NCBI GenBank assembly: GCA_030528545.1
Contig: JAUMYR010000104.1
Coordinates: forward strand, 1-5,603
Length of the DNA: 5,603 bases
Direction of reading: 5' to 3'
Source: Propionibacteriaceae bacterium
GTDB lineage: Bacteria > Actinomycetota > Actinomycetes > Propionibacteriales > Propionibacteriaceae
Below are positions 1 through 5,580 of the stretch, one piece after another (position 1 is the first letter of the stretch; the number at the start of each line of letters is the position of its first letter). The notes under the pieces were generated by a model. It saw only the letters and a list, made by a program, of their open reading frames with translations, was not told the DNA's origin and searched no databases. The translations under genes and the position numbers were made by a program.

Positions 1-1112
1 AACCATCCGCCACCCCGGCCCCTGCACCGGCGGCCCCGGCGCCAGCGGCACCACCAGCACCGGAGCCCGCCCCTGAACCGGTGGCGGAGGCCAACCCGGT
101 CGGAGTGCCGTCCGCACCGGCCCCGGTGCATTCTTCGGCGGTGGCCGCGGTCGTGGCCCGCCGGGCAGCCGAGGCTAGCCCTGATGCGACCTATGTCACG
201 CCGCTGGTGCGCAAGCTCGCAGCCGAGCACGGAGTCGACCTCAAATCGGTGACCGGCACCGGCGTCGGTGGGCGAATCCGCAAACAAGATGTCCTGGCCG
301 CCGCCGAGGCCGCCAAGGCTGCCGCCACCCAGCCCGCCGCTCCCGCGGTTCCCGCGGCTCCCGCCCCCGCGGCAGCCCCGGCCCCGTCGGTGCGCGGAAA
401 GACCGAGAAACTCAGCCGCCTGCGGACGACTATCGCGAAGCGGATGACCGAATCGCTGCAGATCGCGGCCCAGCTCACCGCGACCGTTGAGGTCGATGTC
501 ACCGCCATCAGCAAGATCCGCGCTGCGGTCAAGGACGATTTCAAGAAGCGCGAGGGAGCCTCGCTGTCCTACCTGCCCTTCATCGTGAAGGCCGCGGTGG
601 AGGCCTTGAAACAGTTCCCCGTGGTCAATGCGACCATCGACGAAGCCGCGGGCACCGTCACCTATGCCGACGGCGAACACATCGGCATCGCGGTGGACAC
701 CGAGAAGGGCCTGCTCGTTCCCGTCATCAAGGAGGCCGGTGACCTCAATGTCACTGGCCTGGCTAAGAAGATCGCCGACCTCGCCGCACGCACCCGGGCC
801 AGCAAGGTCACCCCGGACGAACTTGGCGGTGGCACCTTCACGGTCACGAACTACGGGTCGGCCGGGACGCTGTTCGACACCCCGATCATCAATCAGCCGC
901 AGGTGGCGATCCTCGGGACCGGAGCGCTCGTCAAGCGTCCGGTGGTGGTGACCGACGCGTTGGGCGGGCAGACCATCGCCATCCGCGACATGATGTACCT
1001 GTCGATGACCTACGATCACCGGCTGATCGATGGCGCGGTCGCCGCGCGTTTCCTGAGCGCGGTCAAGGCACGGCTCGAAGAGGGCGACTTCGGAGGCGAA
1101 CTCGGATTGTGA
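1..1112 (+). CDS. sucB: Dihydrolipoamide acyltransferase, E2 of a 2-oxo acid dehydrogenase complex (5' partial)
   Basis: This is the E2 core enzyme, which moves an acyl group from lipoyl-lysine to CoA in the cytoplasmic 2-oxoglutarate (or pyruvate) dehydrogenase complex. The frame is open to the left edge (first full codon at position 3), so the lipoyl domain or domains and the start codon are outside the window. Visible in order: an Ala/Pro-rich linker (3-180), a peripheral-subunit/E3-binding domain (about 192-308, [10 protein letters not shown] through GTGVGGRI to DVLAA), a second Ala/Pro linker (309-395), and a complete catalytic domain (about 400-1112). The catalytic motif DHRLIDG is encoded at 1014-1034, with the active-site His at 1017-1019 and the Asp at 1029-1031. 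The stretch [18 protein letters not shown] (848-901) and the AILGTG after it are typical of actinobacterial SucB/DlaT proteins. In actinobacteria this E2 can serve both complexes, so substrate preference is not settled. The ATG at 81 is internal, not the true start. Confidence 0.9.
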   Translation, partial: PSATPAPAPAAPAPAAPPAPEPAPEPVAEANPVGVPSAPAPVHSSAVAAVVARRAAEASPDATYVTPLVRKLAAEHGVDLKSVTGTGVGGRIRKQDVLAAAEAAKAAATQPAAPAVPAAPAPAAAPAPSVRGKTEKLSRLRTTIAKRMTESLQIAAQLTATVEVDVTAISKIRAAVKDDFKKREGASLSYLPFIVKAAVEALKQFPVVNATIDEAAGTVTYADGEHIGIAVDTEKGLLVPVIKEAGDLNVTGLAKKIADLAARTRASKVTPDELGGGTFTVTNYGSAGTLFDTPIINQPQVAILGTGALVKRPVVVTDALGGQTIAIRDMMYLSMTYDHRLIDGAVAARFLSAVKARLEEGDFGGELGL

Positions 1113-1122
1113 TCCTCGCCTC
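1093..1122. terminator. Putative bidirectional hairpin between convergent genes
   Basis: GAGGCGA (1093-1099) pairs perfectly with TCGCCTC (1116-1122). An inner GGAT/ATCC pairing (1104-1107 with 1112-1115) closes a TGTG loop, leaving a 4-base bulge on the left arm. The hairpin covers the sucB stop codon and the end of the response regulator gene, where two transcripts collide. No T-run follows on either strand, so intrinsic termination is an inference from position and folding only. Confidence 0.4.
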
Positions 1123-1795
1123 AGTAGGTCATTCCGCCGTCGAATAGGTAGGCGAGGATCGCCTTGACCCGACGGTTGTCCTCCTCGGGGCGCAGACCAA
1201 GTTTGGTAAAGATGCTGGCTACATGTTTGGCCACGGCCGCACCCGAGACCACCAGGCGAGCGGCGATCTCACCATTGGACAGCCCGTGGGCCATCAGGGT
1301 CAGCACCTCGCGCTCCCTGCCGGTTAGTCCCCGGAGCCGTTCGCTTCGCGGATCGACCATGGCCGTGGCGACCTGGGGGTCGATTACCACCGACCCCTCC
1401 GCCACCGCGTTCAGCGTCCGCACGAAATCGGCGAGGCGTCCGACACTGTCCTTGAGCAGGTAGCCGACCCCACCTCCGGTGCGGCTCAGCTGGAAGACGG
1501 TCCTGGCATAGGCCGGGGCGACATACTGGGAGCAGACCAGGATCCCGATGCCGGGATGAGCGCTGCGGACCTCGGCCGCGGCCACCAGCCCGTCATCGGC
1601 CATCGTGGGTGGCATCCGGACATCGGTCACCACGATGTCGGGAGCCAGTCCCCGCCCGGCGAGATCGGTGACCAGCCCCGGGAGCGCATCGGCCCGGTCG
1701 CATTCTGCCACCACTTCGAATCCCTGGCGGGTGAGCACCGCGGCGAGGCTTTCTCGCAACAGGCCGGAATCTTCGGCCAGGACGACCCGCTTCAC
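1121..1795 (-). CDS. NarL/LuxR-family response regulator
   Basis: A 224-residue DNA-binding response regulator of normal length for the NarL/FixJ class. The receiver domain (about 3-120) has the acidic pair E8/D9, the phospho-acceptor D58 (VVTDVRMPP), S89 at the conserved Ser/Thr position, and K115 (YLLKD). The C-terminal LuxR-type helix-turn-helix (about 157-201) reads LTGREREVL, then GLSNGEIAARL, then VAKHVASIFTKLGL. It starts with GTG at 1795. The start is supported by GGGAG seven bases upstream and by a 4-base GTGA overlap with the stop of the upstream kinase gene, which implies translational coupling. It is presumably phosphorylated by that kinase and probably controls the divergent ABC transporter genes and its own operon through the dyad at 2553-2568. 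That target assignment is inferred from layout. The domain call is secure; the regulon and signal are unknown. Confidence 0.93.
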   Translation of the reverse strand: MKRVVLAEDSGLLRESLAAVLTRQGFEVVAECDRADALPGLVTDLAGRGLAPDIVVTDVRMPPTMADDGLVAAAEVRSAHPGIGILVCSQYVAPAYARTVFQLSRTGGGVGYLLKDSVGRLADFVRTLNAVAEGSVVIDPQVATAMVDPRSERLRGLTGREREVLTLMAHGLSNGEIAARLVVSGAAVAKHVASIFTKLGLRPEEDNRRVKAILAYLFDGGMTY

Positions 1796-2526
1796 GGCCT
1801 AGCTCCCGCCGGCCGGGGAACACAGACCCCCGGCTCACCGAGGAAGAGCAGCAGCGGGATGGAGGCGACCACTTGGGTCGGGCCGCCTTCGGGGGAGGAC
1901 AGCCTGAGCTCGCCACCGAACGCTGCGAGACGCTCTGAGATCCCCGCCAAGCCCCCTCCCTGCTCGATCCTGGCCCCGCCCGGCCCCCGGTCTAGCACCG
2001 AGATCCGCAGGTCAGCGCCAACGATGATGAGCACGTCCACTCGCGCCTCGGGTGCGTATTTCGCGGCGTTGGTCAGCGCCTCCACCGCGAAGAAATAGGC
2101 GCAGGCGAGCACCCCCTCGGGCAGCGGCGGGAGCGGGTGAGGGCAGCGCAGCCTGATGTCTTGGCGAGCGTGGCTGATGACGTCTTCCAGGGCAGCGACC
2201 AGCCCGACATCGACCAGCACCTGGGGATGGATGCCCCGCACGGTCGTCCGCAGCGCGGCCATCGCACGCTCCAGGTGGTCGTGGGCGTTCGCCAGCCGCG
2301 CCTTCAGCTGCGGGTCGCAGGCCACACTCGCCGACAACTCGGCCTCACCTAGCGCCAGCAGCGCAGCGACCAGGTATTGCTGCGCCCCATCGTGCAAGTC
2401 CCGTTCGATCCGCCGCCGCTCCACCTCGTATGCCTCGACGATCACCCGCCTGGACGAGGTGAGGCGCTCCACCTCCTGCGCCTCGGACAAGTTCGAGTGC
2501 CTGCGCCACCATCCCATGGCAGCCAT
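1792..2526 (-). CDS. Soluble NarL-type sensor histidine kinase (HisKA_3 / HATPase)
   Basis: A 244-residue kinase, the partner of the adjacent response regulator. The HisKA_3 dimerisation/phosphorylation helix has the motif RIERDLHDGAQQ, with His45 as the phosphorylated residue. RGIHP (97-101), also characteristic of this kinase class, follows. The ATPase domain has an N-box (EALTNAAKYA, 149-158), a DRGPGG box (179-184) and a GGGLAGISERL box (190-200). Only about 40 residues precede the catalytic core. They look like a charged helix with no membrane segment or recognisable sensor domain, whereas relatives commonly carry several N-terminal membrane helices. Start choice: ATG at 2526 has GGAGG 14 bases upstream, longer than ideal; ATG at 2517 is the alternative and removes three residues. 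The frame stays open further upstream to 2781, but that part is antisense to the ABC gene and looks non-coding. The kinase class is secure; the signal is unknown. Confidence 0.88.
   Translation of the reverse strand: MAAMGWWRRHSNLSEAQEVERLTSSRRVIVEAYEVERRRIERDLHDGAQQYLVAALLALGEAELSASVACDPQLKARLANAHDHLERAMAALRTTVRGIHPQVLVDVGLVAALEDVISHARQDIRLRCPHPLPPLPEGVLACAYFFAVEALTNAAKYAPEARVDVLIIVGADLRISVLDRGPGGARIEQGGGLAGISERLAAFGGELRLSSPEGGPTQVVASIPLLLFLGEPGVCVPRPAGARP
1803..1807 (-). promoter_or_regulatory. Ribosome binding site of the response regulator gene
   Basis: On the minus strand this reads GGGAG, seven bases before the GTG at 1795. It lies inside the last codons of the kinase gene and supports the GTG start, which no ATG nearby would replace. 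Confidence 0.6.
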
Positions 2527-2552
2527 CGTAGGCGCCGTTGCCTCCGTCCGAA

Positions 2553-2568
2553 GTAGTGCTGGCACTAC
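2553..2568. promoter_or_regulatory. Probable operator: perfect 7-2-7 inverted repeat
   Basis: GTAGTGC (2553-2559) and GCACTAC (2562-2568) are perfect inverted heptamers separated by two bases. The site lies 26 bases upstream of the kinase ATG and 57 bases upstream of the ABC gene ATG, in the short divergent gap. A 7-2-7 arrangement is the established layout for paired NarL-type binding sites, although these heptamers do not match the E. coli NarL consensus. The inference is that the response regulator encoded at 1121-1795 binds here and controls both directions. No convincing -35/-10 pair was found in this gap. Confidence 0.55.
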
Positions 2569-2579
2569 CCCGATTCGGG
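2569..2579. promoter_or_regulatory. Second short dyad next to the operator
   Basis: CCCGA and TCGGG flank a single central T, giving an 11-base perfect dyad that directly abuts the 7-2-7 repeat. It could be an accessory binding site or chance in GC-rich DNA. No function can be assigned. Confidence 0.25.
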
Positions 2580-2611
2580 ACCAGGATGCATTGGGTCTCG
2601 CGAGTGGCAGT

Positions 2612-2617
2612 GGTGAG
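2612..2617 (+). promoter_or_regulatory. Ribosome binding site of the ABC ATPase gene
   Basis: GGTGAG lies eight bases before the ATG at 2626 and supports that start. It sits in the loop of a possible stem between GGGTCT (2593-2598) and AGACCC (2620-2625). Confidence 0.6.
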
Positions 2618-2625
2618 CTAGACCC

Positions 2626-3330
2626 ATGAACAGAACCAACACTCCCTTGCTGAGTGCCAGCGAACTGCACAAGAGTTTCGGGCAGGCCCACGCTCTGCGC
2701 GGCGTCTCGTTCGCCGTCGCGCCCGGAGAACTCGTCGCGGTGATGGGACCATCCGGGTCCGGCAAGTCGACACTGCTGCATTGCCTGTCCGGGGTGTTGT
2801 CCCCGGATTCGGGCAGCGTCGTCTTCGACGGGTCCGAGTTCGGGAGGCTGAGCGATGCGGCACGCTCCCGCCTGCGGCTACGCCGCTTCGGTTTCGTGTT
2901 CCAAGACGGTCAGCTCATCCCCGAACTCCAAGCCCGCGAGAACGTGATCTTGCCGATGCAGTTGACCGGGGTGTCTCGCCGGGACGCCCTCCGGGCGGCC
3001 GACTCGATGCTGGAAAGGCTGGGGGTCGCAGAGCTCGCCAAACGCTTGCCAGGCGACATGTCCGGCGGGCAGGCGCAGCGGGTCGCCCTCGCCCGGGCGC
3101 TCGCTCCCAGCCCCGCCGTGGTGTTCGCCGATGAACCGACCGGTGCGCTGGACCAGGCGACCGGACAGGAGGTCATGCAGGTTCTCACCGCGACCGCTGA
3201 GATGAGCGGAACCGCGTTGGTGATCGTCACCCACGACCGCAACGTGGCTGGCTGGTGCCATCGGCTGGTCGAGATCCGAGACGGGCTCATCCACTCCGAC
3301 CAGCGAATCGGCGGGGGTGTCACGGCATGA
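2626..3330 (+). CDS. ABC transporter ATP-binding protein (MacB/LolD/HrtA-like)
   Basis: A 234-residue nucleotide-binding subunit that powers the membrane protein encoded next. All ABC motifs are present: Walker A GPSGSGKST (41-49), Q-loop Gln93 (FVFQDGQLIPEL), signature MSGGQ (145-149, with Met replacing the usual Leu), Walker B VVFADEP (165-171, catalytic Glu170), D-loop ALD (174-176) and H-loop His203 (VTHD). The length and the ELHKSFG / ALRGVSF opening fit the family that drives FtsX/MacB-type exporters, such as MacB, LolD, BceA and HrtA. The gene ends in an ATGA overlap with the permease gene, so the two are almost certainly co-translated. It is divergent from the kinase/regulator pair and shares their control region, suggesting regulation by that pair. 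The substrate is unknown; an antimicrobial peptide, heme or lipid-like compound would fit family precedent, but nothing in the sequence selects one. Confidence 0.93.
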   Translation: MNRTNTPLLSASELHKSFGQAHALRGVSFAVAPGELVAVMGPSGSGKSTLLHCLSGVLSPDSGSVVFDGSEFGRLSDAARSRLRLRRFGFVFQDGQLIPELQARENVILPMQLTGVSRRDALRAADSMLERLGVAELAKRLPGDMSGGQAQRVALARALAPSPAVVFADEPTGALDQATGQEVMQVLTATAEMSGTALVIVTHDRNVAGWCHRLVEIRDGLIHSDQRIGGGVTA

Positions 3331-4775
3331 GCGAGGTTGCTTTTCCCGGTGCAAAAGGGCTCTCCAGGCTCGCGGTGCACCTGGCGTCCGCGCGGCTGAA
3401 ATCGAGCCCTGAGGACCGCTGGCTCACGACCCTGTCGGTCGCGGCCTTCGCGTCAGCGACCTGTGTCGCGACCCTGGTGAGCGCGGGGGCGTGGATGTTC
3501 TACCGGCGTTCGGCCTATCCGAGCGGGCTGATGGCCAAGGTACTCGCAGCTGATCCGAGCTTCTCGGTGATCCAGTATGCCTATCTCGGGCTGACCGTGC
3601 TGGCCTGTGCCCTCTTGATCGGCCCGATCGCTGGCCTGGCGTCTTCGGCCGCGGTGCTTGGGGCACGGTCGCGGGAGTCACGGCTGGCCACGTTGCGTCT
3701 TCTCGGTCTCTCAAGCGCGGAGGCCTCGCGCATGACCATCCTGGAGACCACGGTCCAGGCCTTCGCCGGTGCGGTCATTGGGCTAGCCGTGTCGTTCGCG
3801 GTGCTGCCTCTATTTGGCGGGCTGAGGTTCCAGGCCCAGCAGGTGATGCCCAGCGAGATGATCCTGGACTGGTGGGCCTATCCCCTCATCGCGGCCGTTG
3901 TGGTCCTGGTCAGCGCGGCGGCGGCCTGGTGGGGCTTGCAGCGGGTGCGGATCAGCCCTCTGGGCGTCGCGCGGCTTTCCCTGCCGCCAGCGCTGCGGGT
4001 GTGGCGCCTGGTCCTGCCCGTCGCCGGGGTGACGGCCGCGGTGCTGATGGGCAGTGGCGTCAAGCTTGGAAAGAGCAGTGTGACGCCCTATGTGCTGATC
4101 GCCGCCTTCCTGCTGGTCGTGGTATGGCTGGCCAACCTGGCGTTGCCCTACCTGCTACAAGTGTTGACTAGGCCGGTGGCCGCGCTGCCCTGGCCAGCGC
4201 TGACTTGGGCTGCGCGACGCGTCGTCATGGATCCACGCGCCGCCTGGCGGAGGATTTCCACTCTCGCGATGGTGTGCTTCGTCGCCGGCTTCATCGCGGC
4301 GGTGCCTTTCCTAGCCAACCGCCAGCTCGATCCCGATGCCCAGACTCTCTCGGCGGCCGTCACCACCGATGTCAGCACCGGCGCAGCTCTGGTCGTCGGC
4401 TTTTCCTTCCTGCTCGCCGCGGTGGCCTCGCTCCTGGGGCAGGCTTCGGCGACATTCGAAAGAGCCGGGGAACTGCGGGCGCTCAGCCGGATGGGTGCGC
4501 CCTGGGGATATGCGATCCGCGCCGCCTGGTGGGAGGCCTTGGCTCCGCTGCTGCTGTCTTGTCTGGCGTTCACAGGTCTGGGCTGGCTGGCTGCCCAGCC
4601 GATGCGGGCGAACCTCGCGGAACTGCCTGAGATCGACCCGAATCTGTTGCAGCAGGACAACTCCGCCCTCGGCCTGTGGACGATCGTCATCGGGGTCGCC
4701 CTGGTGATCGCCAGCCTGTGCGCGAATCTGCCGGTGCAGCGCCTGGTCACGGCTTCCATTTCGAGGAGCGAATGA
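3327..4775 (+). CDS. FtsX-type ABC transporter permease, ten predicted membrane helices
   Basis: A 482-residue membrane subunit paired with the ATPase encoded immediately upstream. The ATG at 3327 overlaps that gene's stop (ATGA) and has a G-rich ribosome site (GGGGGT, 3312-3317). Hydrophobic segments lie at about 33-57, 84-109, 143-163, 184-205, 227-244, 254-279, 310-330, 353-372, 402-422 and 449-468. Two related halves are visible. Each has the cytoplasmic coupling stretch of FtsX domains before a helix: SRESRLATLRLLGLSSAEA (115-133) and ERAGELRALSRMGAPWGYA (378-396). ISPLGVAR (209-216) and AARRVVMDPRAAWR (295-308) resemble motifs of actinobacterial two-FtsX permeases. The outside loops are short: about 27 residues after helix 1 and about 23 after helix 7. 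It therefore lacks the large extracellular domain of MacB or BceB. An export role is inferred from family; the substrate is unknown. Confidence 0.88.
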   Translation: MSEVAFPGAKGLSRLAVHLASARLKSSPEDRWLTTLSVAAFASATCVATLVSAGAWMFYRRSAYPSGLMAKVLAADPSFSVIQYAYLGLTVLACALLIGPIAGLASSAAVLGARSRESRLATLRLLGLSSAEASRMTILETTVQAFAGAVIGLAVSFAVLPLFGGLRFQAQQVMPSEMILDWWAYPLIAAVVVLVSAAAAWWGLQRVRISPLGVARLSLPPALRVWRLVLPVAGVTAAVLMGSGVKLGKSSVTPYVLIAAFLLVVVWLANLALPYLLQVLTRPVAALPWPALTWAARRVVMDPRAAWRRISTLAMVCFVAGFIAAVPFLANRQLDPDAQTLSAAVTTDVSTGAALVVGFSFLLAAVASLLGQASATFERAGELRALSRMGAPWGYAIRAAWWEALAPLLLSCLAFTGLGWLAAQPMRANLAELPEIDPNLLQQDNSALGLWTIVIGVALVIASLCANLPVQRLVTASISRSE

Positions 4776-4784
4776 ACCGCGGGT

Positions 4785-4895
4785 AACCGTTTCGGGGCCG
4801 TGGCCTACCAGGACCGTTCCGAGGCCGCGAAGGCCATCCGCCAAGCCTGCCCATAGGGGGCGAGGCTCCCTGCGGCCACGGCCCCGAAACGGGTT
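4785..4895. repeat. Long inverted repeat with 19-bp perfect arms after the permease gene
   Basis: Positions 4787-4805 (CCGTTTCGGGGCCGTGGCC) are perfectly complementary to 4874-4892. Skipping G4893, AA (4785-4786) also pairs with TT (4894-4895). The 68-base interior can fold further: GGCC (4823-4826) with GGCC (4832-4835), and AGCC-T-GCCC (4844-4852) with GGGC-GA-GGCT (4858-4867). The element starts nine bases after the permease stop. It could end ABC operon transcription, be a small structured RNA, or be a short non-autonomous mobile repeat. No flanking target duplication and no T-run were seen, so the options remain open. The pairing itself is certain. Confidence 0.75.
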
Positions 4896-4934
4896 CGGCT
4901 TAACGTTAGCCCGAGGCAATAGATTAAACCCCCA

Positions 4935-4954
4935 AACATGAGAGTTCTCTCATG
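4935..4954. promoter_or_regulatory. Dyad 1: CATGAGAG-TT-CTCTCATG
   Basis: CATGAGAG (4937-4944) and CTCTCATG (4947-4954) form a perfect 8-2-8 inverted repeat, preceded by AA. The two-base spacer is too short for a stable RNA loop without opening inner pairs, so a protein-binding DNA site is at least as likely as a hairpin. A further copy of the half-site recurs at 5044-5051. Confidence 0.5.
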
Positions 4955-4967
4955 CTTGGCCCTCCCC

Positions 4968-5024
4968 CCGGGAGGAAGGCCGCCCTGAGCAGGAGTGTCG
5001 CCTCCCCGCAAGGAGCCTTCCCGG
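4968..5024. other. Imperfect stem-loop between the two CATGAGAG-type dyads
   Basis: GGAAGGC (4974-4980) pairs with GCCTTCC (5015-5021), and CCG (4968-4970) can pair with CGG (5022-5024) around a three-base bulge. The loop is 34 bases. It sits between the repeated CATGAGAG motifs and may be part of a folded leader or simply chance in GC-rich DNA. No known riboswitch class was recognised. Confidence 0.3.
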
Positions 5025-5025
5025 A

Positions 5026-5053
5026 AACATGATGATAAGAAAGCTCTCATGTT
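5026..5053. promoter_or_regulatory. Dyad 2: AACATGA-N14-TCATGTT
   Basis: AACATGA (5026-5032) and TCATGTT (5047-5053) are inverted repeats around an A-rich 14-base spacer. The right half extends to CTCTCATGTT (5044-5053), the exact reverse complement of AACATGAGAG at 4935-4944 in dyad 1. It ends 38 bases before the lipoprotein ATG, where an activator or operator site for that gene would be expected. The binding protein is unknown. Confidence 0.4.
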
Positions 5054-5079
5054 GAGCCAAGCTGCCCCCAGCATCTGGT

Positions 5080-5085
5080 TACCCT
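5080..5085 (+). promoter_or_regulatory. Candidate -10 element of a leaderless lipoprotein transcript
   Basis: TACCCT matches the actinobacterial TAnnnT pattern and ends six bases before the ATG at 5092, so transcription could start at or next to the A of the start codon. No Shine-Dalgarno-like purine run precedes this ATG (CCTCCGGCC lies there instead), which fits a leaderless transcript. No -35 box was found at standard spacing; TTGAGC at 5052-5057 is 22 bases away. Confidence 0.35.
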
Positions 5086-5091
5086 CCGGCC

Positions 5092-5580
5092 ATGACTAAA
5101 GGAATCATCTTTGGTACCGCAGTGGGCGCCCTGTTCCTCCTCGGGTGCAACGCCACTGCGACCACGGCGCCTACCCCGGCATCTGGAAGCTCCGTGACCT
5201 GCACCACCATCACCAAAGACGAGGCCGCCAAGCTGTTTGACCGCTGGAATGCCTCTCTCGCCGAAAACGATCCGGCGAAAGTGGTGGAAAACTATGCGCA
5301 GGATTCCCTCCTGCTCCCGACACTGTCCGACACACCGCGCTTCAGCGCAGCCGAGAAAGAGGACTACTTCAAGCACTTCCTTGAGAGCAAGCCCAGCGGA
5401 AAAATCGATCAGAGGTTCATCGACATCGGGTGCAACTACGTGGTCGACTCCGGCCACTACACCTTCACCCTGAACGCCGACGGCACCGAGGTAAAGGCCC
5501 GTTACACCTTCACCTACGAATACACCGATGGCAAGTGGCTGATCACCAGCCACCACTCCTCCGTTCTGCCCAAGAAGTAA
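5092..5580 (+). CDS. Putative lipoprotein with SgcJ/CaMKII association-type NTF2-like domain
   Basis: A 162-residue protein. The N-terminus (MTKGIIFGTAVGALFLLGC) is a short lipoprotein signal with lipobox LLGC; Cys19 would be lipidated, placing the mature protein on the outer face of the membrane. A Thr/Ala/Pro/Ser-rich tether (20-35) follows. Residues about 44-160 match the pattern of the SgcJ/EcaC or CaMKII association-domain group of the NTF2-like fold: LFDRWNASL (48-56), YAQDSLLLPT (68-77), YFKHFL (92-97), GHYTFTL (121-127), ARYTFTYEY (136-144) and WLITSHHSS (149-157). Such domains usually form oligomers around a pocket; a reaction for this group is not established. Cys37 and Cys114 could form a disulfide outside the cell. 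It probably stands alone. By hand count about four-fifths of codons end in G or C, visibly fewer than in sucB. The fold assignment is fairly sure; the function is unknown. Confidence 0.82.
   Translation: MTKGIIFGTAVGALFLLGCNATATTAPTPASGSSVTCTTITKDEAAKLFDRWNASLAENDPAKVVENYAQDSLLLPTLSDTPRFSAAEKEDYFKHFLESKPSGKIDQRFIDIGCNYVVDSGHYTFTLNADGTEVKARYTFTYEYTDGKWLITSHHSSVLPKK

Noticed and set aside
191..544. Open frame on the minus strand inside sucB
   Set aside because: It lies opposite a secure E2 gene, is Ala/Ser-rich without domain features, and is typical of antisense frames in high-GC genes.
1556..2098. 180-codon plus-strand frame across the kinase/regulator junction
   Set aside because: It is antisense to two genes with complete catalytic motifs, and the encoded protein shows no recognisable domain.
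2527..2781. N-terminal extension of the kinase to an upstream ATG at 2781
   Set aside because: The extra 85 residues are mostly antisense to the ABC ATPase gene, show no sensor or membrane pattern, and would run through the operator.
3255..3326. Earlier ATG for the permease adding 24 residues
   Set aside because: It lies within the ATPase coding region. The ATGA overlap start at 3327 with a nearby G-rich ribosome site is much better supported.
4781..4910. Integron attC-like recombination site
   Set aside because: The long inverted repeat suggested it, but neither end gives a proper RYYYAAC/GTTRRRY pair (GTTCGGC and GGGTAAC do not fit), and there is no integrase or cassette array.
4148..4919. 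Long minus-strand frames opposite the permease
   Set aside because: Arg/Pro/Ala-rich low-complexity translations, antisense to a membrane protein gene with a clear topology pattern.
4805..5074. 89-codon minus-strand frame in the 316-base gap
   Set aside because: It spans the inverted repeats, has no convincing ribosome site, and the translation shows no domain.
4976..5091. Known riboswitch upstream of the lipoprotein gene
   Set aside because: No conserved core of a familiar class (cobalamin, TPP, SAM, glycine, c-di-AMP, M-box) could be recognised, and the gene may be leaderless.
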